A DNA stretch of 64,000 bases from Streptomyces sp. A0958 (GCF_004795035.1 NZ_SSBK01000003.1:248001-312000), one strand, 5' to 3'; shown: positions 26,935 through 40,065, numbered from the stretch's first letter. The notes: generated by a model from the letters alone, not told the origin. Made by a program: numbers and translations.

Positions 26935-27651
26935 TCAGCGGCGGCGGCGCGTCCGGCTGGTCCTGGCGGCCTTGGCCCGCTTTGCGGCGAACCTCACACC
27001 CCCGGGGCTCTCCCCGACCACCACACGCACCACGGTGGACATCGGGTCGACCACGCCCTCACCCACGTGCAACACCTCGGTCTCCACCACCCCGAGCTTG
27101 CTGAGCGCTGCCCGGGCACCGTTGATCTCTTCCTCGGCGGTATCGCCCTTGAGCGCCAGCATCTCGCCGTACGGGCGCAGCAGAGGAACCCCCCAGCCGG
27201 CCAGCCGGTCCAGCGGAGCCACCGCCCGGGCCGTCACCACGTGGACGGGCTGCAGGCTGCCCAGGACCTCCTCGGCCCGGCCGCGGACGACCGTTACATG
27301 GTCCAGCCCCAGCAGCTCCACGACCTCCTGGAGGAAGTTCGTCCGCCGCAGCAGCGGCTCCAGCAGGGTGATCTTCAGGTCCGGGCGCACCAGCGCCAGC
27401 GGAATACCCGGAAGCCCCGCTCCCGAGCCCACATCGCAGACCGTGACCCCCTCGGGAACGACCTCGGAGAGCACCGCACAGTTCAGCAGATGCCTCTCCC
27501 ACAGGCGCGGCACCTCACGTGGACCGATCAGCCCGCGCGTGACCCCCGCGTCCGCCAGCAGTTCTGCGTACCGGACAGCCTCGGGATAGCTCTCACCGAA
27601 CACCGCCCGGGCCTCGTCGGGGGCCTGGGGAAGTGCTACTTCCTCCGTCAC
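26935..27651 (-). CDS. rsmG: 16S rRNA (guanine527-N7)-methyltransferase RsmG
   Basis: Methylates G527 of 16S rRNA using S-adenosylmethionine; loss gives low-level streptomycin resistance and, in S. coelicolor, altered antibiotic production. The 238-residue protein carries the SAM motif [17 protein letters not shown] (about residues 68-84) and a C-terminal Arg/Lys-rich tail. The GTG at 27651 has GGAAGGA upstream; longer readings run through an upstream hairpin and are rejected. It is downstream of jag and upstream of parA on the same strand, the conserved actinobacterial order. Confidence 0.95.
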   Translation of the reverse strand: MTEEVALPQAPDEARAVFGESYPEAVRYAELLADAGVTRGLIGPREVPRLWERHLLNCAVLSEVVPEGVTVCDVGSGAGLPGIPLALVRPDLKITLLEPLLRRTNFLQEVVELLGLDHVTVVRGRAEEVLGSLQPVHVVTARAVAPLDRLAGWGVPLLRPYGEMLALKGDTAEEEINGARAALSKLGVVETEVLHVGEGVVDPMSTVVRVVVGESPGGVRFAAKRAKAARTSRTRRRR

Positions 27652-27716
27652 GGGGGACCGTCCTTCCATACCGCAGTACCGCACCATGGGCGGCTGTCTA
27701 TCAGGCTGACAAAGAT

Positions 27717-27744
27717 CGGCCCCGTCTGCGAACAGACGGGGCCG
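27717..27744 (-). terminator. Hairpin between jag and rsmG (terminator or attenuator)
   Basis: A perfect 12-bp stem, CGGCCCCGTCTG (27717-27728) with CAGACGGGGCCG (27733-27744), and a CGAA tetraloop, 16 bp after the jag stop. Confidence 0.8.
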
Positions 27745-27760
27745 ACAGGAGAAGGGCCGG

Positions 27761-28270
27761 TCAGGCCGGCAGGACGACGACGAAGCGCTGCGGCTCCTCG
27801 CCCTCCGATTCACTGCGCAGGCCCGCGGCGGCGACCGCATCGTGCACGACCTTGCGCTCGAACGGCGTCATCGGGTCCAGCTTCACCGGCGCGCCGGTGC
27901 TCTTGACCTCGTCCGCCGCCTTGGCACCCAGCTCGGCGAGCTCCGTACGCTTCTTGGCGCGGAAGCCGGCGATGTCCAGCATCAGACGGCTCCGATCGCC
28001 GGTCTCCCGGTGCACGGCCAGCCGCGTCAGCTCCTGGAGCGCCTCCAAGACCTCGCCGTCGCGCCCCACGAGCTTCTGCAGTTCGCGCGCCGATTCGCTG
28101 ATGATCGAGACCGCGGCCCGGTCCGCCTCGACGTCCATGTCGATGTCGCCGTCGAGGTCGGCGATGTCGAGCAGGCCCTCGAGGTAGTCCGCTGCGATCT
28201 CCCCTTCCTGCTCAAGACGGGTCAAGGTGTCGCTGCCCTCAGCGGCCGTGGAGGTGGTGCCTTCCGTCAC
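27761..28270 (-). CDS. jag: Jag/KhpB-like RNA-binding protein
   Basis: A 169-residue single-stranded nucleic acid binding protein with a KH-like domain (about 35-100) and a C-terminal R3H domain (about 105-169, [13 protein letters not shown]). The R3H hallmark Arg-x3-His is present as ERKVVH. It lacks the separate Jag-N domain of Firmicutes and so is a short actinobacterial form. In other bacteria the family binds RNAs and links to cell-wall growth. It follows yidC by only 15 bp and is probably co-transcribed with it. The start codon is GTG. Confidence 0.92.
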   Translation of the reverse strand: MTEGTTSTAAEGSDTLTRLEQEGEIAADYLEGLLDIADLDGDIDMDVEADRAAVSIISESARELQKLVGRDGEVLEALQELTRLAVHRETGDRSRLMLDIAGFRAKKRTELAELGAKAADEVKSTGAPVKLDPMTPFERKVVHDAVAAAGLRSESEGEEPQRFVVVLPA

Positions 28271-28285
28271 GGGATGGACTCCTTC

Positions 28286-29548
28286 TTACTTCTTGGACGG
28301 GTGCTTGGGCCGCTGCGGGCCCTTGCGCTGCCCGGTCTTGGCTTGGCGTGAGGAGCCGGACGCGGTCTTGCCCGCCGGCTTGGGCTTGTCGTCCTGCGCG
28401 GCCTTCTTGGTCAGGGAGGTCCTGGACGCCGACTCGGAGGAGTCGCTGTCCCTCGCCCCGCCCGGGTGGACCGTACCGGTCTGGCGCTTCGACTTGGTCT
28501 GCCGCTTGGGCTGCTGGCGCCGCTGCGCGGCTCCGCCCTCGGCGTCGGCCACAGCGGTGTCGCTCTTGGCCACCGTGCCGTCCTCCTGCGGAGCGAGGCC
28601 GAGCTTGGCCAGTCCGGTGACGAACTTCCGCTCGATGTCGTTGCGGTCCGGACCCTTGGCCACGATCCGCTTGACGGTGTTGCGCCGAGTCCGGCCACGG
28701 ACCTCGCCGTGCGCGGTGACGCTCTTCAGCAGCCGTCCGAGGTACTGCTCCTGGGCCTTGCTGCCCGGCGTCGGGTTCTGGTTGATCACATACATCTGCT
28801 GACCCATGGTCCAGACGTTGGTGGTCAGCCAGTAGATGAGGACACCGACGGGGAAGTTGATGCCCATGCCGGCGAAGATCAGCGGGAAGATGTACATCAG
28901 CATCTTCTGCTGCTGCATGTACGGCGTCTTGACCGTGAGGTCGACGTTCTTCGTCATCAGCTGGCGCTGCGTGAAGAACTGCGAGGCCGACATCATCACG
29001 ATCATGACCGCGGTGACGACCCGGACGTCGGTCAGCGAAGCGCCGAGCGCGTCGACCTTGTCCGCGCTGTCCATGAACTTGGCGGCCAGCGGGGCACCGA
29101 CGATGTGGGCCTGGCGGGCGCTGTCCAGCAGCGACTGGTCGATGACGCCGATCTTCTTGTTCGACGCGATCGCGGAGAGCACGTGGTACAGCGCGAAGAA
29201 GAACGGCGACTGCGCGATGATCGGAAGGCACGAGGAGAGCGGGTTGGTACCCGTCTCCTTGTACAGCTTCATCATCTCTTCGGACTGACGCTGCTTGTCG
29301 CTCTTGTAGCGCTCCTGGATCGCCTTCATCTTCGGCTGGAGCACCTGCATGTTCCGCGTCGACTTGATCTGCTTGACGAACAGCGGGATCAGGCAGATGC
29401 GGATCAGTACCACGAGGGACACGATGGACAGACCCCAGGCCCATCCCGTGTCGGGGCCGAAGATCGCCCCGTACAACTTGTGGAACTGGACGATGACCCA
29501 GGAAACGGGCCATGTGATGAAGCTGAACAGACTGGCAATCGTGTCCAC
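28286..29548 (-). CDS. yidC: Membrane protein insertase YidC
   Basis: Inserts and folds membrane proteins, alone or with SecYEG. The 420-residue protein has the Oxa1-type core (about residues 1-300) with five predicted helices, including [20 protein letters not shown], where the arginine in a hydrophobic groove is characteristic. It has no large periplasmic domain. From about residue 310 it has a long Lys/Arg/Gln-rich cytoplasmic tail, which in this family helps ribosome binding. GTG start at 29548, only 3 bp after yidD, so the genes are tightly coupled. Confidence 0.95.
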   Translation of the reverse strand: MDTIASLFSFITWPVSWVIVQFHKLYGAIFGPDTGWAWGLSIVSLVVLIRICLIPLFVKQIKSTRNMQVLQPKMKAIQERYKSDKQRQSEEMMKLYKETGTNPLSSCLPIIAQSPFFFALYHVLSAIASNKKIGVIDQSLLDSARQAHIVGAPLAAKFMDSADKVDALGASLTDVRVVTAVMIVMMSASQFFTQRQLMTKNVDLTVKTPYMQQQKMLMYIFPLIFAGMGINFPVGVLIYWLTTNVWTMGQQMYVINQNPTPGSKAQEQYLGRLLKSVTAHGEVRGRTRRNTVKRIVAKGPDRNDIERKFVTGLAKLGLAPQEDGTVAKSDTAVADAEGGAAQRRQQPKRQTKSKRQTGTVHPGGARDSDSSESASRTSLTKKAAQDDKPKPAGKTASGSSRQAKTGQRKGPQRPKHPSKK

Positions 29549-29551
29549 TAA

Positions 29552-29911
29552 TCAGGCTCCTTGAGCATTGGGCGAAGTCTCTGCGGCCGAACTCGGGAGG
29601 TCGGTGGCCGGCCCCCCGGGAGGCACGTCAGCGGCGGAGTCCCCGCCCTTGCTGCCGCGTAGGGCACTGCGCAGCATTTCGTGCCAACGCGGACGTTTGC
29701 GTGGTGGAACGTAGTCCACGCCGCCGGGTGACCACGGATTGCATCGCAGGATGCGCCAGGCTGTCAGCGCCGTTCCCTTGATCGCTCCGTGCCGGTCGAT
29801 CGCCGTATATCCATAGTGGGAACACGACGGGTAGTAACGGCAGACAGGCCCGAGAAGTGGGCTGATCGTCCACTGGTACAGCTTGATGAGAGCCAGCAGC
29901 GGGTACTTCAT
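29552..29911 (-). CDS. yidD: Membrane protein insertion efficiency factor YidD
   Basis: Small amphipathic protein that assists YidC-dependent insertion. The 119-residue sequence has the YidD core [22 protein letters not shown] and [17 protein letters not shown], with the conserved cysteines. It is followed by a Ser/Pro/Ala-rich tail longer than in most bacteria. The ATG overlaps the rnpA stop by 4 bp. It is in the conserved order rpmH-rnpA-yidD-yidC. Confidence 0.94.
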   Translation of the reverse strand: MKYPLLALIKLYQWTISPLLGPVCRYYPSCSHYGYTAIDRHGAIKGTALTAWRILRCNPWSPGGVDYVPPRKRPRWHEMLRSALRGSKGGDSAADVPPGGPATDLPSSAAETSPNAQGA

Positions 29912-30279
29912 CGCGCGCCCCCTCCCAGTAGCCGCCGCAGGGCGGCGTCCAGGTCTCGGGCCAGCTGTTCATGGTCGGCGTCGCCCGCACCGGGCAGCGC
30001 ACGTACGACAACCAGGCTACCGGGGGGCAGCAGGGCAAGCCGTTCTCGGACCAGGTGGCGAAGCTTTCGCTTCACCGCTGTGCGGACGACCGCACCACCC
30101 ACTGCTTTGCTGACAACGAAACCCGCACGCGGCGGGGGAAGGGTCTCCCCAGTCACGTGCGGGTCGGTTGCACCGCTGCGTAGATGGACGACGAGGAGCG
30201 GGCGACCGGCCCGGCGCCCTCGTCGTACTGCGGTCGCGAAGTCCTCGCGCCGCCTCAGCCGATTCTCGGTAGGCAGCAC
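29908..30279 (-). CDS. rnpA: Ribonuclease P protein component
   Basis: Protein subunit of RNase P, which trims the 5' end of pre-tRNAs. The 123-residue protein starts [23 protein letters not shown] and carries the family signature around [14 protein letters not shown] (about residues 62-75). The start is GTG at 30279. It lies 21 bp downstream of rpmH and overlaps yidD by 4 bp. Confidence 0.95.
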   Translation of the reverse strand: MLPTENRLRRREDFATAVRRGRRAGRPLLVVHLRSGATDPHVTGETLPPPRAGFVVSKAVGGAVVRTAVKRKLRHLVRERLALLPPGSLVVVRALPGAGDADHEQLARDLDAALRRLLGGGAR

Positions 30280-30300
30280 GTCATGACGACCTGTACGCGA

Positions 30301-30438
30301 TCAGGCGGACAGGCTGGCGCGACCCTTGCTACGGCGGGACGCAAGAATCGCGCGGCCGGCACGGGTACGCATACGCAGCCGGAAGCCGTGGGTCTTCGCG
30401 CGACGACGGTTGTTCGGCTGGAAGGTGCGCTTGCTCAC
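30301..30438 (-). CDS. rpmH: 50S ribosomal protein L34
   Basis: Ribosomal protein L34, a 45-residue very basic protein (starts [20 protein letters not shown], ends GRASLSA). The start is GTG at 30438, with a stop at 30301-30303. It is too short for a standard ORF threshold but unmistakable by sequence. It is first in the rpmH-rnpA-yidD-yidC-jag run and divergent from dnaA, the near-universal arrangement at bacterial origins. Confidence 0.96.
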   Translation of the reverse strand: MSKRTFQPNNRRRAKTHGFRLRMRTRAGRAILASRRSKGRASLSA

Positions 30439-30658
30439 TCGGGGGCTCCAGAAATGACTCGTGTGTTGGCGGGACATCGCCTGGCTGTCACCGTGCGCCC
30501 ACGAGAGACTCGCGTAAACGCCCTAGTGCACCGCTTCACAATCACAGATCGTGATCTTTGCCCATCGGAGGCAGGCGGCAGCAGCCATCGACAACTCGAC
30601 CTGGCCACGGTACGCGCGGCTACGCCATCCGGTCAAACCGCCCCTGTCGGGCCCCCCA

Positions 30659-30679
30659 TTGTGCACAGCCTGTGGACAA
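30659..30679. promoter_or_regulatory. Two DnaA boxes in the dnaA promoter (autoregulation)
   Basis: TTGTGCACA (30659-30667, one mismatch) and TGTGGACAA (30671-30679, perfect, opposite strand) face each other with 3 bases between. They end 4 bases before the -35 of the dnaA promoter. Two close boxes here are known to mediate DnaA autorepression in S. lividans. Confidence 0.85.
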
Positions 30680-30683
30680 CGAC

Positions 30684-30713
30684 TTGAACCGCGCGGGTCG
30701 GGCTGACTACCGT
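30684..30713 (+). promoter_or_regulatory. dnaA promoter
   Basis: TTGAAC (30684-30689), an 18-base gap and TACCGT (30708-30713). The predicted start near 30720 lies downstream of the first in-frame codon at 30712, which argues for translation from 30820. Confidence 0.7.
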
Positions 30714-30819
30714 GGCTGAACCCCGGTTCTTTTTCTTCCCGCCTGCCGGTCCTCACCCACCCCGACCCATACCGTCCCGAGAACCACACATTCGTGGGAC
30801 CAGCGAGAGAGCGTGCCTT

Positions 30820-32631
30820 GTGGCTGACGTACCTGCCGATCTTGCCGCAGTGTGGCCACGAGTGCTGGAGCAACTCCTCGGGGAGGGGCAGCAGGGCATC
30901 GAGCCGAAGGACAAGCAGTGGATCGAGCGCTGTCAGCCGCTCGCCCTGGTCGCCGACACCGCGCTGCTCGCCGTCCCCAATGAATGGGGCAAGCGGGTCC
31001 TCGAAGGCCGCCTCGCGCCTCTCATCAGCGAGACGCTGAGCCGCGAGTGCGGCCGCCCCATCCGGATCGCGATCACGGTCGACGACTCCGCGGGCGAACC
31101 GTCGTCCCCGCCGGCGCCCCCGATGCACCAGTCCCCCCAGCCGCAGCAGCACCGCTACCAGGGGCCGCAGCACGACGAGGGACGGCACGGCGACGCGTAC
31201 GAGGGCTACGGGCACCGGCCCTCGGACGACGGGATGCCGACCGCCCGTCCCGCCTACCCGGACTACCAGCAGCAGCGCCCGGAGCCCGGGGCCTGGCCGC
31301 GCACCCAGGAGGACCTGTCCTGGCAGCAGCCCCGGCTCGGCGGGTTCCAGGACCGCGAGCCCTCCGCCGATCAGTGGCGCGAGCCGTACGGGGGCGGCCG
31401 CTCCCCGCAGCACGACTACCGGCAGCAGCCGCCGGAGCGCCAGGGCTACGAGCCGCAGCACCCCGAGCGGTCCCGCCCCGAGCGCCACGAGCTGCCGGAG
31501 CTGCAGCACCGGCCGGGGGGCGGCGGCACCGGCCGGCCCGGCGGAGCCCCGGGCCCGATGGGCGCCCAGCCCTCGCCGGCCCCCGGGCCCGGCGAGCCGC
31601 ATGCCAGGCTGAATCCGAAGTACCTCTTCGACACCTTTGTCATCGGGGCGTCCAACCGTTTCGCTCACGCGGCGGCCGTCGCCGTCGCCGAAGCGCCCGC
31701 CAAGGCGTACAACCCCCTCTTCATCTACGGGGAGTCCGGGCTCGGCAAGACCCACCTGCTGCACGCCATCGGGCACTACGCCCGCAGCCTCTACCCGGGG
31801 ACCCGGGTGCGGTACGTGAGCTCGGAGGAGTTCACCAACGAGTTCATCAACTCGATCCGTGACGGCAAGGGCGACACCTTCCGCAAGCGGTACCGCGATG
31901 TCGACATCCTGCTCGTCGACGACATCCAGTTCCTGGCGAGCAAGGAGTCGACGCAGGAGGAGTTCTTCCACACCTTCAATACGCTCCACAACGCCAACAA
32001 GCAGATCGTGCTGTCCTCCGACCGGCCGCCGAAGCAGCTGGTCACGCTGGAGGACCGGCTGCGGAATCGTTTCGAGTGGGGGCTGACCACCGATGTGCAG
32101 CCTCCCGAGCTGGAGACCCGCATCGCGATCCTGCGCAAGAAGGCGGTGCAGGAGCAGCTCAACGCCCCGCCGGAGGTGCTGGAGTTCATCGCCTCCCGCA
32201 TCTCGCGCAACATCCGTGAGCTGGAGGGCGCTCTCATCCGGGTGACGGCCTTCGCCAGCCTCAACCGCCAGCCCGTGGACCTGGGGCTCACGGAGATCGT
32301 GCTGAAGGATCTGATCCCGGGCGGCGAGGACACGGCTCCGGAGATCACGGCGGCGGCCATCATGGCGGCGACGGCGGACTACTTCGGCCTGACGGTGGAA
32401 GACCTCTGCGGATCGTCGCGCAGCCGCGTGCTGGTGACGGCCCGGCAGATCGCCATGTATCTGTGCCGCGAGCTGACCGACCTCTCGCTGCCCAAGATCG
32501 GCGCACAGTTCGGCGGCCGGGACCACACGACGGTGATGCACGCGGACCGCAAGATCCGGGCGCTGATGGCAGAGCGGCGCTCCATCTACAACCAGGTCAC
32601 CGAGCTCACCAACCGCATCAAGAACGGCTGA
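30820..32631 (+). CDS. dnaA: Chromosomal replication initiator protein DnaA
   Basis: AAA+ initiator that binds DnaA boxes and opens oriC. With the GTG at 30820 ([20 protein letters not shown]) the protein has 603 residues. Domain I is about 1-80. Domain II (about 85-260) is an unusually long Pro/Gln/Arg-rich linker typical of Streptomyces. Domain III contains Walker [10 protein letters not shown] (near 304) and Walker [10 protein letters not shown] (near 364). Domain IV ends with the box-reading helix [16 protein letters not shown] 36-codon-longer in-frame reading would start upstream of the likely transcription start and is rejected. A 19-bp terminator stem follows. Confidence 0.97.
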   Translation: MADVPADLAAVWPRVLEQLLGEGQQGIEPKDKQWIERCQPLALVADTALLAVPNEWGKRVLEGRLAPLISETLSRECGRPIRIAITVDDSAGEPSSPPAPPMHQSPQPQQHRYQGPQHDEGRHGDAYEGYGHRPSDDGMPTARPAYPDYQQQRPEPGAWPRTQEDLSWQQPRLGGFQDREPSADQWREPYGGGRSPQHDYRQQPPERQGYEPQHPERSRPERHELPELQHRPGGGGTGRPGGAPGPMGAQPSPAPGPGEPHARLNPKYLFDTFVIGASNRFAHAAAVAVAEAPAKAYNPLFIYGESGLGKTHLLHAIGHYARSLYPGTRVRYVSSEEFTNEFINSIRDGKGDTFRKRYRDVDILLVDDIQFLASKESTQEEFFHTFNTLHNANKQIVLSSDRPPKQLVTLEDRLRNRFEWGLTTDVQPPELETRIAILRKKAVQEQLNAPPEVLEFIASRISRNIRELEGALIRVTAFASLNRQPVDLGLTEIVLKDLIPGGEDTAPEITAAAIMAATADYFGLTVEDLCGSSRSRVLVTARQIAMYLCRELTDLSLPKIGAQFGGRDHTTVMHADRKIRALMAERRSIYNQVTELTNRIKNG

Positions 32632-32665
32632 CGGCGCCCCCGCAGCCGTAACCCGCACGCACCCG

Positions 32666-32708
32666 AAGGGCGCTGTGCGGACTCGTCAGGAGTCCGCACA
32701 GCGCCCTT
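32666..32708 (+). terminator. dnaA terminator
   Basis: A perfect 19-bp stem (32666-32684 with 32690-32708) and a GTCAG loop, 34 bp after the dnaA stop. One of the strongest hairpins in the window; it would shield oriC from dnaA transcription. Confidence 0.92.
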
Positions 32709-33595
32709 CCGCATTCCTCGTGAAGCCGCCCTGCAACCCCTCCGCACGGCTTCCACGACGCGCTCACGCGGCCCCGGCGGGGTGTTCAGGCGGCGACGGG
32801 CGCGGCTTCCGGACGCCCGCGCTGTTCGAATCCCGGCCAGGACACGGGTGTTCTCCACAGATCAGGGCAGTTTTTTCCCTCCACAGCCTGGGGATCCAAA
32901 AGTTGTCCATACTGCTTCCACAGGCACGCCCGCCGATATGCCATCAGGGCAGCTCAGAGGCCTGGGGATTTGTGGTCAACCATGATCCACAGGTTGTGGA
33001 CAACTTTTTCGTCCACAGGGGTCGCTCTGCGTTGTCCACCGGCTGCCCACAGGACAGCGGCTGTTTTCCCCAGCTGGAGGGCGCTTCTCCACATGACTGT
33101 CCACTGTTCGGCAACACAACACCCGCCGTCACCGGCCCGAGTGAAAGGCGTCACACCACGAGGGGCGGTTGGCCTGTGGGGAACGTGGGTAAAACTGGGG
33201 ACAGACCTGGGGAGAAACTGCCCTGTCCTGTGTACGGCTTGTGCACAACTTTCGGCTGTCCACAGAAAGCCCGGGTTGTCCACCGCGCCACCCACAGGGC
33301 CGGTGGATAAAAAACGGGCGCTGACCTGCGCAAATGACGTTATCCACCGTTTCCACAAGGCCTACTACTACTACCCCTCATAGTTAGCTCGGAATCCGTT
33401 TCGAAGTGGGGCCTGTGCACAACTCGGCCTCGGAGCGGTCCGAGCCTCTTGCCGCGATTTGACCCCGAGCAGCACCGAGTGTCGGTGCCGTGCGTCAGAC
33501 TGGTCCCCGGCGTCCTCCCCCCGGCATCGGCGGAGCGACCCGACCAGACGACGAAGGCCAGCAGGGCGAGCGAGCAACAGCAGGAGGCGGTTCCG
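32709..33595. other. oriC: Origin of replication oriC
   Basis: Non-coding region between dnaA and dnaN with dense DnaA boxes from 32851 to 33422, in both orientations. It has short AT-rich patches (around 32871, 33004 and 33307), the likeliest places for initial melting, although there is no long AT-rich DUE, as is usual in Streptomyces. The arrangement, size and box number fit the Streptomyces oriC described between dnaA and dnaN. The last about 170 bp before dnaN are box-free and hold the dnaN promoter and leader. Confidence 0.96.
32851..33422. repeat. DnaA-box array in oriC
   Basis: About 18 nine-base boxes related to TTGTCCACA. One is perfect: 32995 (minus). One mismatch: 32851, 32903, 32971 (minus), 33009, 33032, 33085, 33239/33241 (TTGTGCACA, self-overlapping on both strands), 33256, 33276 and 33414 (minus). 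Two mismatches: 32983, 33043, 33097, 33175 (minus), 33302 (minus), 33340 and 33349. Positions are left ends. Confidence 0.9.
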
Positions 33596-34726
33596 GTGAA
33601 GATCCGGGTGGAGCGCGATGTACTCGCGGAGGCGGTGGCCTGGGTGGCCCGCAGCCTCCCGGCCCGTCCGCCGGCGCCCGTTCTCGCGGGCCTTCTGCTG
33701 AAGGCCGAGGACGGCGCCCTCAGCTTCTCGAGCTTCGACTACGAGGTCTCGGCGCGGGTCTCGGTGGAAGCGGAGGTCGAGGAGGACGGCACCGTCCTCG
33801 TCTCCGGCCGCCTGCTGGCCGACATCTGCCGCGCCCTGCCCAACCGTCCGGTGGAGATCTCCACAGACGGTGTACGGGCGACCGTGTCCTGCGGCTCCTC
33901 GCGATTCACACTCCACACCCTGCCTGTGGAGGAGTACCCGGCACTCCCGCAGATGCCGACCGCGACCGGCACCGTGCCCGGTGAGGTCTTCGCCTCCGCC
34001 GCCGCCCAGGTGGCCATCGCCGCGGGCCGCGACGACACCCTGCCCGTGCTGACCGGCGTGCGCATCGAGATCGAGGGCGACACCGTCACCCTCGCCTCCA
34101 CCGACCGCTACCGCTTCGCGGTCCGCGAGTTCCTCTGGAAGCCGGAGAACGCCGACGCCTCCGCCGTCGCCCTGGTGCCCGCCAAGACGCTGCTCGACAC
34201 CGCCAAGGCGCTGACCAGCGGTGACACGGTCACCCTGGCGCTGTCCAGCTCGGGCGCGGGCGAAGGCCTCATCGGCTTCGAGGGCGCCGGCCGTCGCACC
34301 ACCACCCGACTGCTCGAAGGCGACCTGCCGAAGTACCGGACGCTCTTCCCGACCGAGTTCAACTCCGTCGCCGTGATCGAGACCGCCCCGTTCGTCGAGG
34401 CCGTCAAGCGTGTCGCCCTGGTGGCCGAGCGCAACACCCCGGTCCGGCTGAGCTTCGAGCAGGGCGTGCTGATCCTGGAGGCGGGTTCCAGCGACGACGC
34501 ACAGGCTGTGGAGAGGGTCGACGCCGTGCTGGAGGGTGACGACATCTCGATCGCCTTCAACCCGACGTTCCTGCTGGACGGCCTGAGCGCCATCGACTCC
34601 CCGGTGGCCCAGCTCTCCTTCACGACCTCCACCAAACCGGCGCTGCTCAGCGGCCGCCCGGCTGTGGACGCCGAGGCGGATGACGCGTACAAGTACCTGA
34701 TCATGCCGGTCCGCCTTTCGGGCTGA
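33596..34726 (+). CDS. dnaN: DNA polymerase III beta subunit (sliding clamp)
   Basis: Ring-shaped processivity clamp of the replicative polymerase. The 376-residue protein has three repeated clamp domains; it starts VKIRVERDVLAEAVAWVARS and ends YLIMPVRLSG, the typical C-terminal P-x-R-L end. The GTG at 33596 has AGGAGG eight bases upstream; the open frame extending into oriC is rejected. It lies immediately right of oriC. A hairpin at 34737 follows the stop codon. Confidence 0.97.
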   Translation: MKIRVERDVLAEAVAWVARSLPARPPAPVLAGLLLKAEDGALSFSSFDYEVSARVSVEAEVEEDGTVLVSGRLLADICRALPNRPVEISTDGVRATVSCGSSRFTLHTLPVEEYPALPQMPTATGTVPGEVFASAAAQVAIAAGRDDTLPVLTGVRIEIEGDTVTLASTDRYRFAVREFLWKPENADASAVALVPAKTLLDTAKALTSGDTVTLALSSSGAGEGLIGFEGAGRRTTTRLLEGDLPKYRTLFPTEFNSVAVIETAPFVEAVKRVALVAERNTPVRLSFEQGVLILEAGSSDDAQAVERVDAVLEGDDISIAFNPTFLLDGLSAIDSPVAQLSFTTSTKPALLSGRPAVDAEADDAYKYLIMPVRLSG

Positions 34727-34736
34727 TCCGGTCACC

Positions 34737-34756
34737 GGCCCTGCTTCGGCAGGGCC
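34737..34756 (+). terminator. dnaN terminator hairpin
   Basis: GGCCCTGC-TTCG-GCAGGGCC, an 8-bp stem with a UUCG loop, 11 bp after the dnaN stop. A second 8-bp stem (34760-34767 with 34780-34787) follows directly. Confidence 0.75.
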
Positions 34757-34857
34757 CGACGGGCATGTTCAGCGCCGAGCATGCCCGGCGTCCTGTCCCC
34801 TTCCGGGCGTAGGCTCGGACCTGGGTACGAATCGGCACAACGCTAAAGGAATCTCTG

Positions 34858-35736
34858 ATGGAGCTCGGTCTCGTCGGCCTCGGCAAGATGGGCGGCAACA
34901 TGCGCGAGCGCATCCGCCGCGCAGGCCACACCGTCATCGGTTACGACCGCAACCCGGATGTCGCCGATGTCCACAGCCTGGAAGAGCTTGTGGGCAAGCT
35001 CAAGGGCCCCCGGGTCGTCTGGGTGATGGTCCCGGCCGGGGCCGCGACCCAGTCCACGATCGACGAGCTGGGCGAGCTCCTCTCACCCGGCGACATCGTC
35101 GTGGACGGCGGGAATTCCCGCTGGACCGACGACGAGAAGCACGGGGTGGAGCTGGGCATCAAGGGCATCGGCTTCGTGGACTGCGGTGTCTCCGGCGGCG
35201 TCTGGGGCCTGGAGAACGGCTACGCCCTGATGTACGGCGGCGACGCCGAGAACGTCGCGAAGGTCCAGCCGATCTTCGACGCTCTCAAGCCCGAGGGCGA
35301 CTTCGGTTCGGTCCACGCGGGCAAGGTCGGCGCCGGCCACTTCGCCAAGATGGTCCACAACGGCATCGAGTACGCCATGATGCAGGCGTACGCCGAGGGC
35401 TGGGAGCTGCTGGAGAAGGTCGACTCCGTCACCGACGTGCGCGAGGTCTTCCGCTCCTGGCAGGAGGGCACGGTCATCCGTTCCTGGCTGCTCGACCTGG
35501 CGGTCAACGCCCTGGACGACGACGAGCACCTGGAGAAGCTCCGCGGTTTCGCCGCCGACTCGGGCGAGGGCCGCTGGACGGTGGAGGCCGCGATCGACAA
35601 CGCCGTGCCGCTGCCCGCGATCACCGCGTCGCTCTTCGCGCGCTTCGCCTCGCGCCAGGACGACTCCCCGCAGATGAAGATGATCGCCGCGCTGCGCAAC
35701 CAGTTCGGCGGCCACGCGGTCGAGAACAAGAAGTAA
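34858..35736 (+). CDS. gnd: 6-phosphogluconate dehydrogenase, decarboxylating (short form)
   Basis: Oxidative pentose phosphate pathway enzyme that turns 6-phosphogluconate into ribulose 5-phosphate and CO2. The 292-residue protein is the short GntZ/YqeC-like form, not the 470-residue enterobacterial form. Visible motifs are the nucleotide site [13 protein letters not shown] at the start, the substrate loop DGGNSRW (near 83) and [15 protein letters not shown] (near 160) with the catalytic lysine. Coenzyme preference cannot be told with certainty. Its place between dnaN and recF is a conserved actinobacterial insertion into the dnaA-dnaN-recF-gyrB order. Confidence 0.94.
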   Translation: MELGLVGLGKMGGNMRERIRRAGHTVIGYDRNPDVADVHSLEELVGKLKGPRVVWVMVPAGAATQSTIDELGELLSPGDIVVDGGNSRWTDDEKHGVELGIKGIGFVDCGVSGGVWGLENGYALMYGGDAENVAKVQPIFDALKPEGDFGSVHAGKVGAGHFAKMVHNGIEYAMMQAYAEGWELLEKVDSVTDVREVFRSWQEGTVIRSWLLDLAVNALDDDEHLEKLRGFAADSGEGRWTVEAAIDNAVPLPAITASLFARFASRQDDSPQMKMIAALRNQFGGHAVENKK

Positions 35737-35821
35737 CCCGCAACGAGGAGCGGGACGGGGCCGACCGCCCCTCCCGCTCAACGGAGCACGGAGCAGGAAG
35801 CCGGGAAGGTCGGCGCACACC

Positions 35822-36952
35822 ATGCACGTCACGCATCTGTCGCTGGCCGACTTCCGCTCGTACGCCCGGGTCGAGGTTCCTCTCGATCCGGGCGTCACCG
35901 CGTTCGTGGGGGCCAACGGCCAGGGCAAGACGAATCTGGTCGAGGCCGTCGGCTATCTCGCCACGCTCGGCAGCCACCGCGTCTCCTCCGACGCCCCGCT
36001 GGTGCGGATGGGCGCCGAGCGGGCGGTGATCAGGGCGGCCGTCACCCAGGGCGAGCGCTCGCAGCTGGTCGAGTTGGAGCTGAACCCGGGCAGGGCGAAC
36101 CGTGCCCGGATCAACCGGTCGTCGCAGGTCAGACCGCGAGATGTGCTCGGCATCGTACGGACCGTGCTGTTCGCGCCGGAGGACCTCGCCCTGGTGAAGG
36201 GCGATCCGGGGGAGCGCAGGCGGTTCCTGGACGAGCTGGTCACCGCGCGTTCGCCGAGGATGGCCGGGGTGCGCTCCGACTACGAGCGGGTGCTGAAACA
36301 GCGGAACACGCTGCTGAAGTCGGCGGCGATGGCGCGCAGGCACGGCGGACGCTCCCTGGACCTCTCGACGCTCGATGTGTGGGACCAGCATCTGGGCCAG
36401 GTCGGCGCCGAACTGCTGGCCCAGCGTCTGGACCTGATCGCGACGCTCCAGCCCCTGGCGGACAAGGCGTACGCGGACGTGGCGCCGGGCGGTGGCCCCG
36501 TGACGCTGGAGTACCGCAGCTCGGTCGGCGCGGAGGTGGGTCCCGCGCGGACGCGCGAGGAGCTGTACGCGCAGCTCATCGAGGCCTTGGCCGGTGTGCG
36601 CAAGCAGGAGATCGAGCGGGGCGTGACGCTGGTCGGCCCGCACCGGGACGACCTGGTGCTGGGACTGCGCTCCATGCCCGCCAAGGGGTACGCGAGCCAC
36701 GGCGAGTCCTGGTCGTACGCGCTGGCGCTGCGGCTGGCCTCGTACGAGCTGCTGCGCGGCGAGGGCAACGAGCCGGTGCTGGTGCTGGACGACGTCTTCG
36801 CCGAGCTGGACGCGCGCCGCCGGGAGCGGCTGGCGGAGTTGGTGGCGCCGGGCGAGCAGGTGCTGGTGACGGCGGCGGTGGGCGAGGACGTGCCGGGCGT
36901 GCTGGCGGGGGCGCGGTACGCGGTGTCGGCCGGTGAGGTGGAGCGGCTGTGA
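35822..36952 (+). CDS. recF: DNA replication and repair protein RecF
   Basis: SMC-like ATPase that helps load RecA at gaps. The 376-residue protein has Walker [14 protein letters not shown] (residues 30-42), an ABC-type signature region around [13 protein letters not shown], and Walker [13 protein letters not shown] (near 320). It begins [14 protein letters not shown], as in other RecF proteins. The stop overlaps the GTG of the next gene (GTGA), so the DciA-like protein is translationally coupled to it. Confidence 0.95.
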   Translation: MHVTHLSLADFRSYARVEVPLDPGVTAFVGANGQGKTNLVEAVGYLATLGSHRVSSDAPLVRMGAERAVIRAAVTQGERSQLVELELNPGRANRARINRSSQVRPRDVLGIVRTVLFAPEDLALVKGDPGERRRFLDELVTARSPRMAGVRSDYERVLKQRNTLLKSAAMARRHGGRSLDLSTLDVWDQHLGQVGAELLAQRLDLIATLQPLADKAYADVAPGGGPVTLEYRSSVGAEVGPARTREELYAQLIEALAGVRKQEIERGVTLVGPHRDDLVLGLRSMPAKGYASHGESWSYALALRLASYELLRGEGNEPVLVLDDVFAELDARRRERLAELVAPGEQVLVTAAVGEDVPGVLAGARYAVSAGEVERL

Positions 36953-37509
36953 GCGGCGACGGAGAAGGAACGGGACCGGCCGGGGACGGGGCGAAGCCGG
37001 CGGAGCCGTCCGGTGTGGACCTGGCCCGGGTGGCGCTGCGCGCGGCGAAGGAGCAGGCGCGGGCGCGCGGTGCGGCGGCGCAGCAGAAGAAGCAGGCCAG
37101 GCGGGGCGGAGGGCTGCGCTCCGGTGCGCGGGCGGACGGGCGTGACCCGTTGCCGCTGGGGGCGGCGATCAACCGGCTGATCACCGAGCGCGGCTGGGAG
37201 ACGCCGGCGGCGGTGGGCGGGGTGATGGGCCGCTGGCCGCAGATCGTCGGTGGCGATCTCGCTCTGCACTGCGTGCCGGTGCGGTACGACGAGGAGCCGG
37301 ATCAGCGTGTGCTGACGGTGCAGTGCGATTCGACGGTGTGGGCGACGCAGCTGCGGCTGCTGGCGCCGCAGCTGGTGGCCCGGCTGAACACGGACCTGGG
37401 CCACGGCACGGTGCGGATGATCAAGGTGCTGGGGCCCGGCGGCCCGCAGCGCCGGTACGGCCCGCTGCGGGCTCCGGGGAGTACGGGCCCGGGCGACACC
37501 TACGGCTGA
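36949..37509 (+). CDS. DciA-like protein (DUF721)
   Basis: A 186-residue protein with a DUF721/DciA domain at about residues 65-165 ([23 protein letters not shown]... [17 protein letters not shown]). A basic, Ala/Arg-rich disordered N-terminus precedes it. DciA is known to bind DnaB and act as helicase operator or loader in bacteria without DnaC/DnaI, including mycobacteria. Its place between recF and gyrB, close to oriC, supports that role here. It overlaps recF by 4 bp. Confidence 0.9.
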   Translation: MSGDGEGTGPAGDGAKPAEPSGVDLARVALRAAKEQARARGAAAQQKKQARRGGGLRSGARADGRDPLPLGAAINRLITERGWETPAAVGGVMGRWPQIVGGDLALHCVPVRYDEEPDQRVLTVQCDSTVWATQLRLLAPQLVARLNTDLGHGTVRMIKVLGPGGPQRRYGPLRAPGSTGPGDTYG

Positions 37510-39998
<2,489 letters not shown>

Positions 39999-40065
39999 GT
40001 CGGCCGTACAAGGAGGAGGGTCCGGCGACCCTCCAAGCCGCAGCGCGAAAGGACTTTGACCAGCA

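Larger units (their letters stand above)
30439..30819. other. Divergent rpmH-dnaA intergenic region
   Basis: A 381-bp region holding the dnaA promoter and its two DnaA boxes, the roughly 100-base dnaA leader, and on the minus strand the rpmH promoter region. The rpmH promoter is probably in 30480-30560, where AT-richer sequence occurs; I did not fix its -35/-10. There is no gene here. Confidence 0.7.

Noticed and set aside
30184..30687. 167-codon plus-strand frame across rpmH and the dnaA promoter
   Set aside because: It is antisense to rpmH and ends in the DnaA boxes; no coding support.
32675..33310. Plus-strand open frame inside oriC
   Set aside because: It runs through the dnaA terminator and many DnaA boxes, which dictate its composition; no ribosome site.
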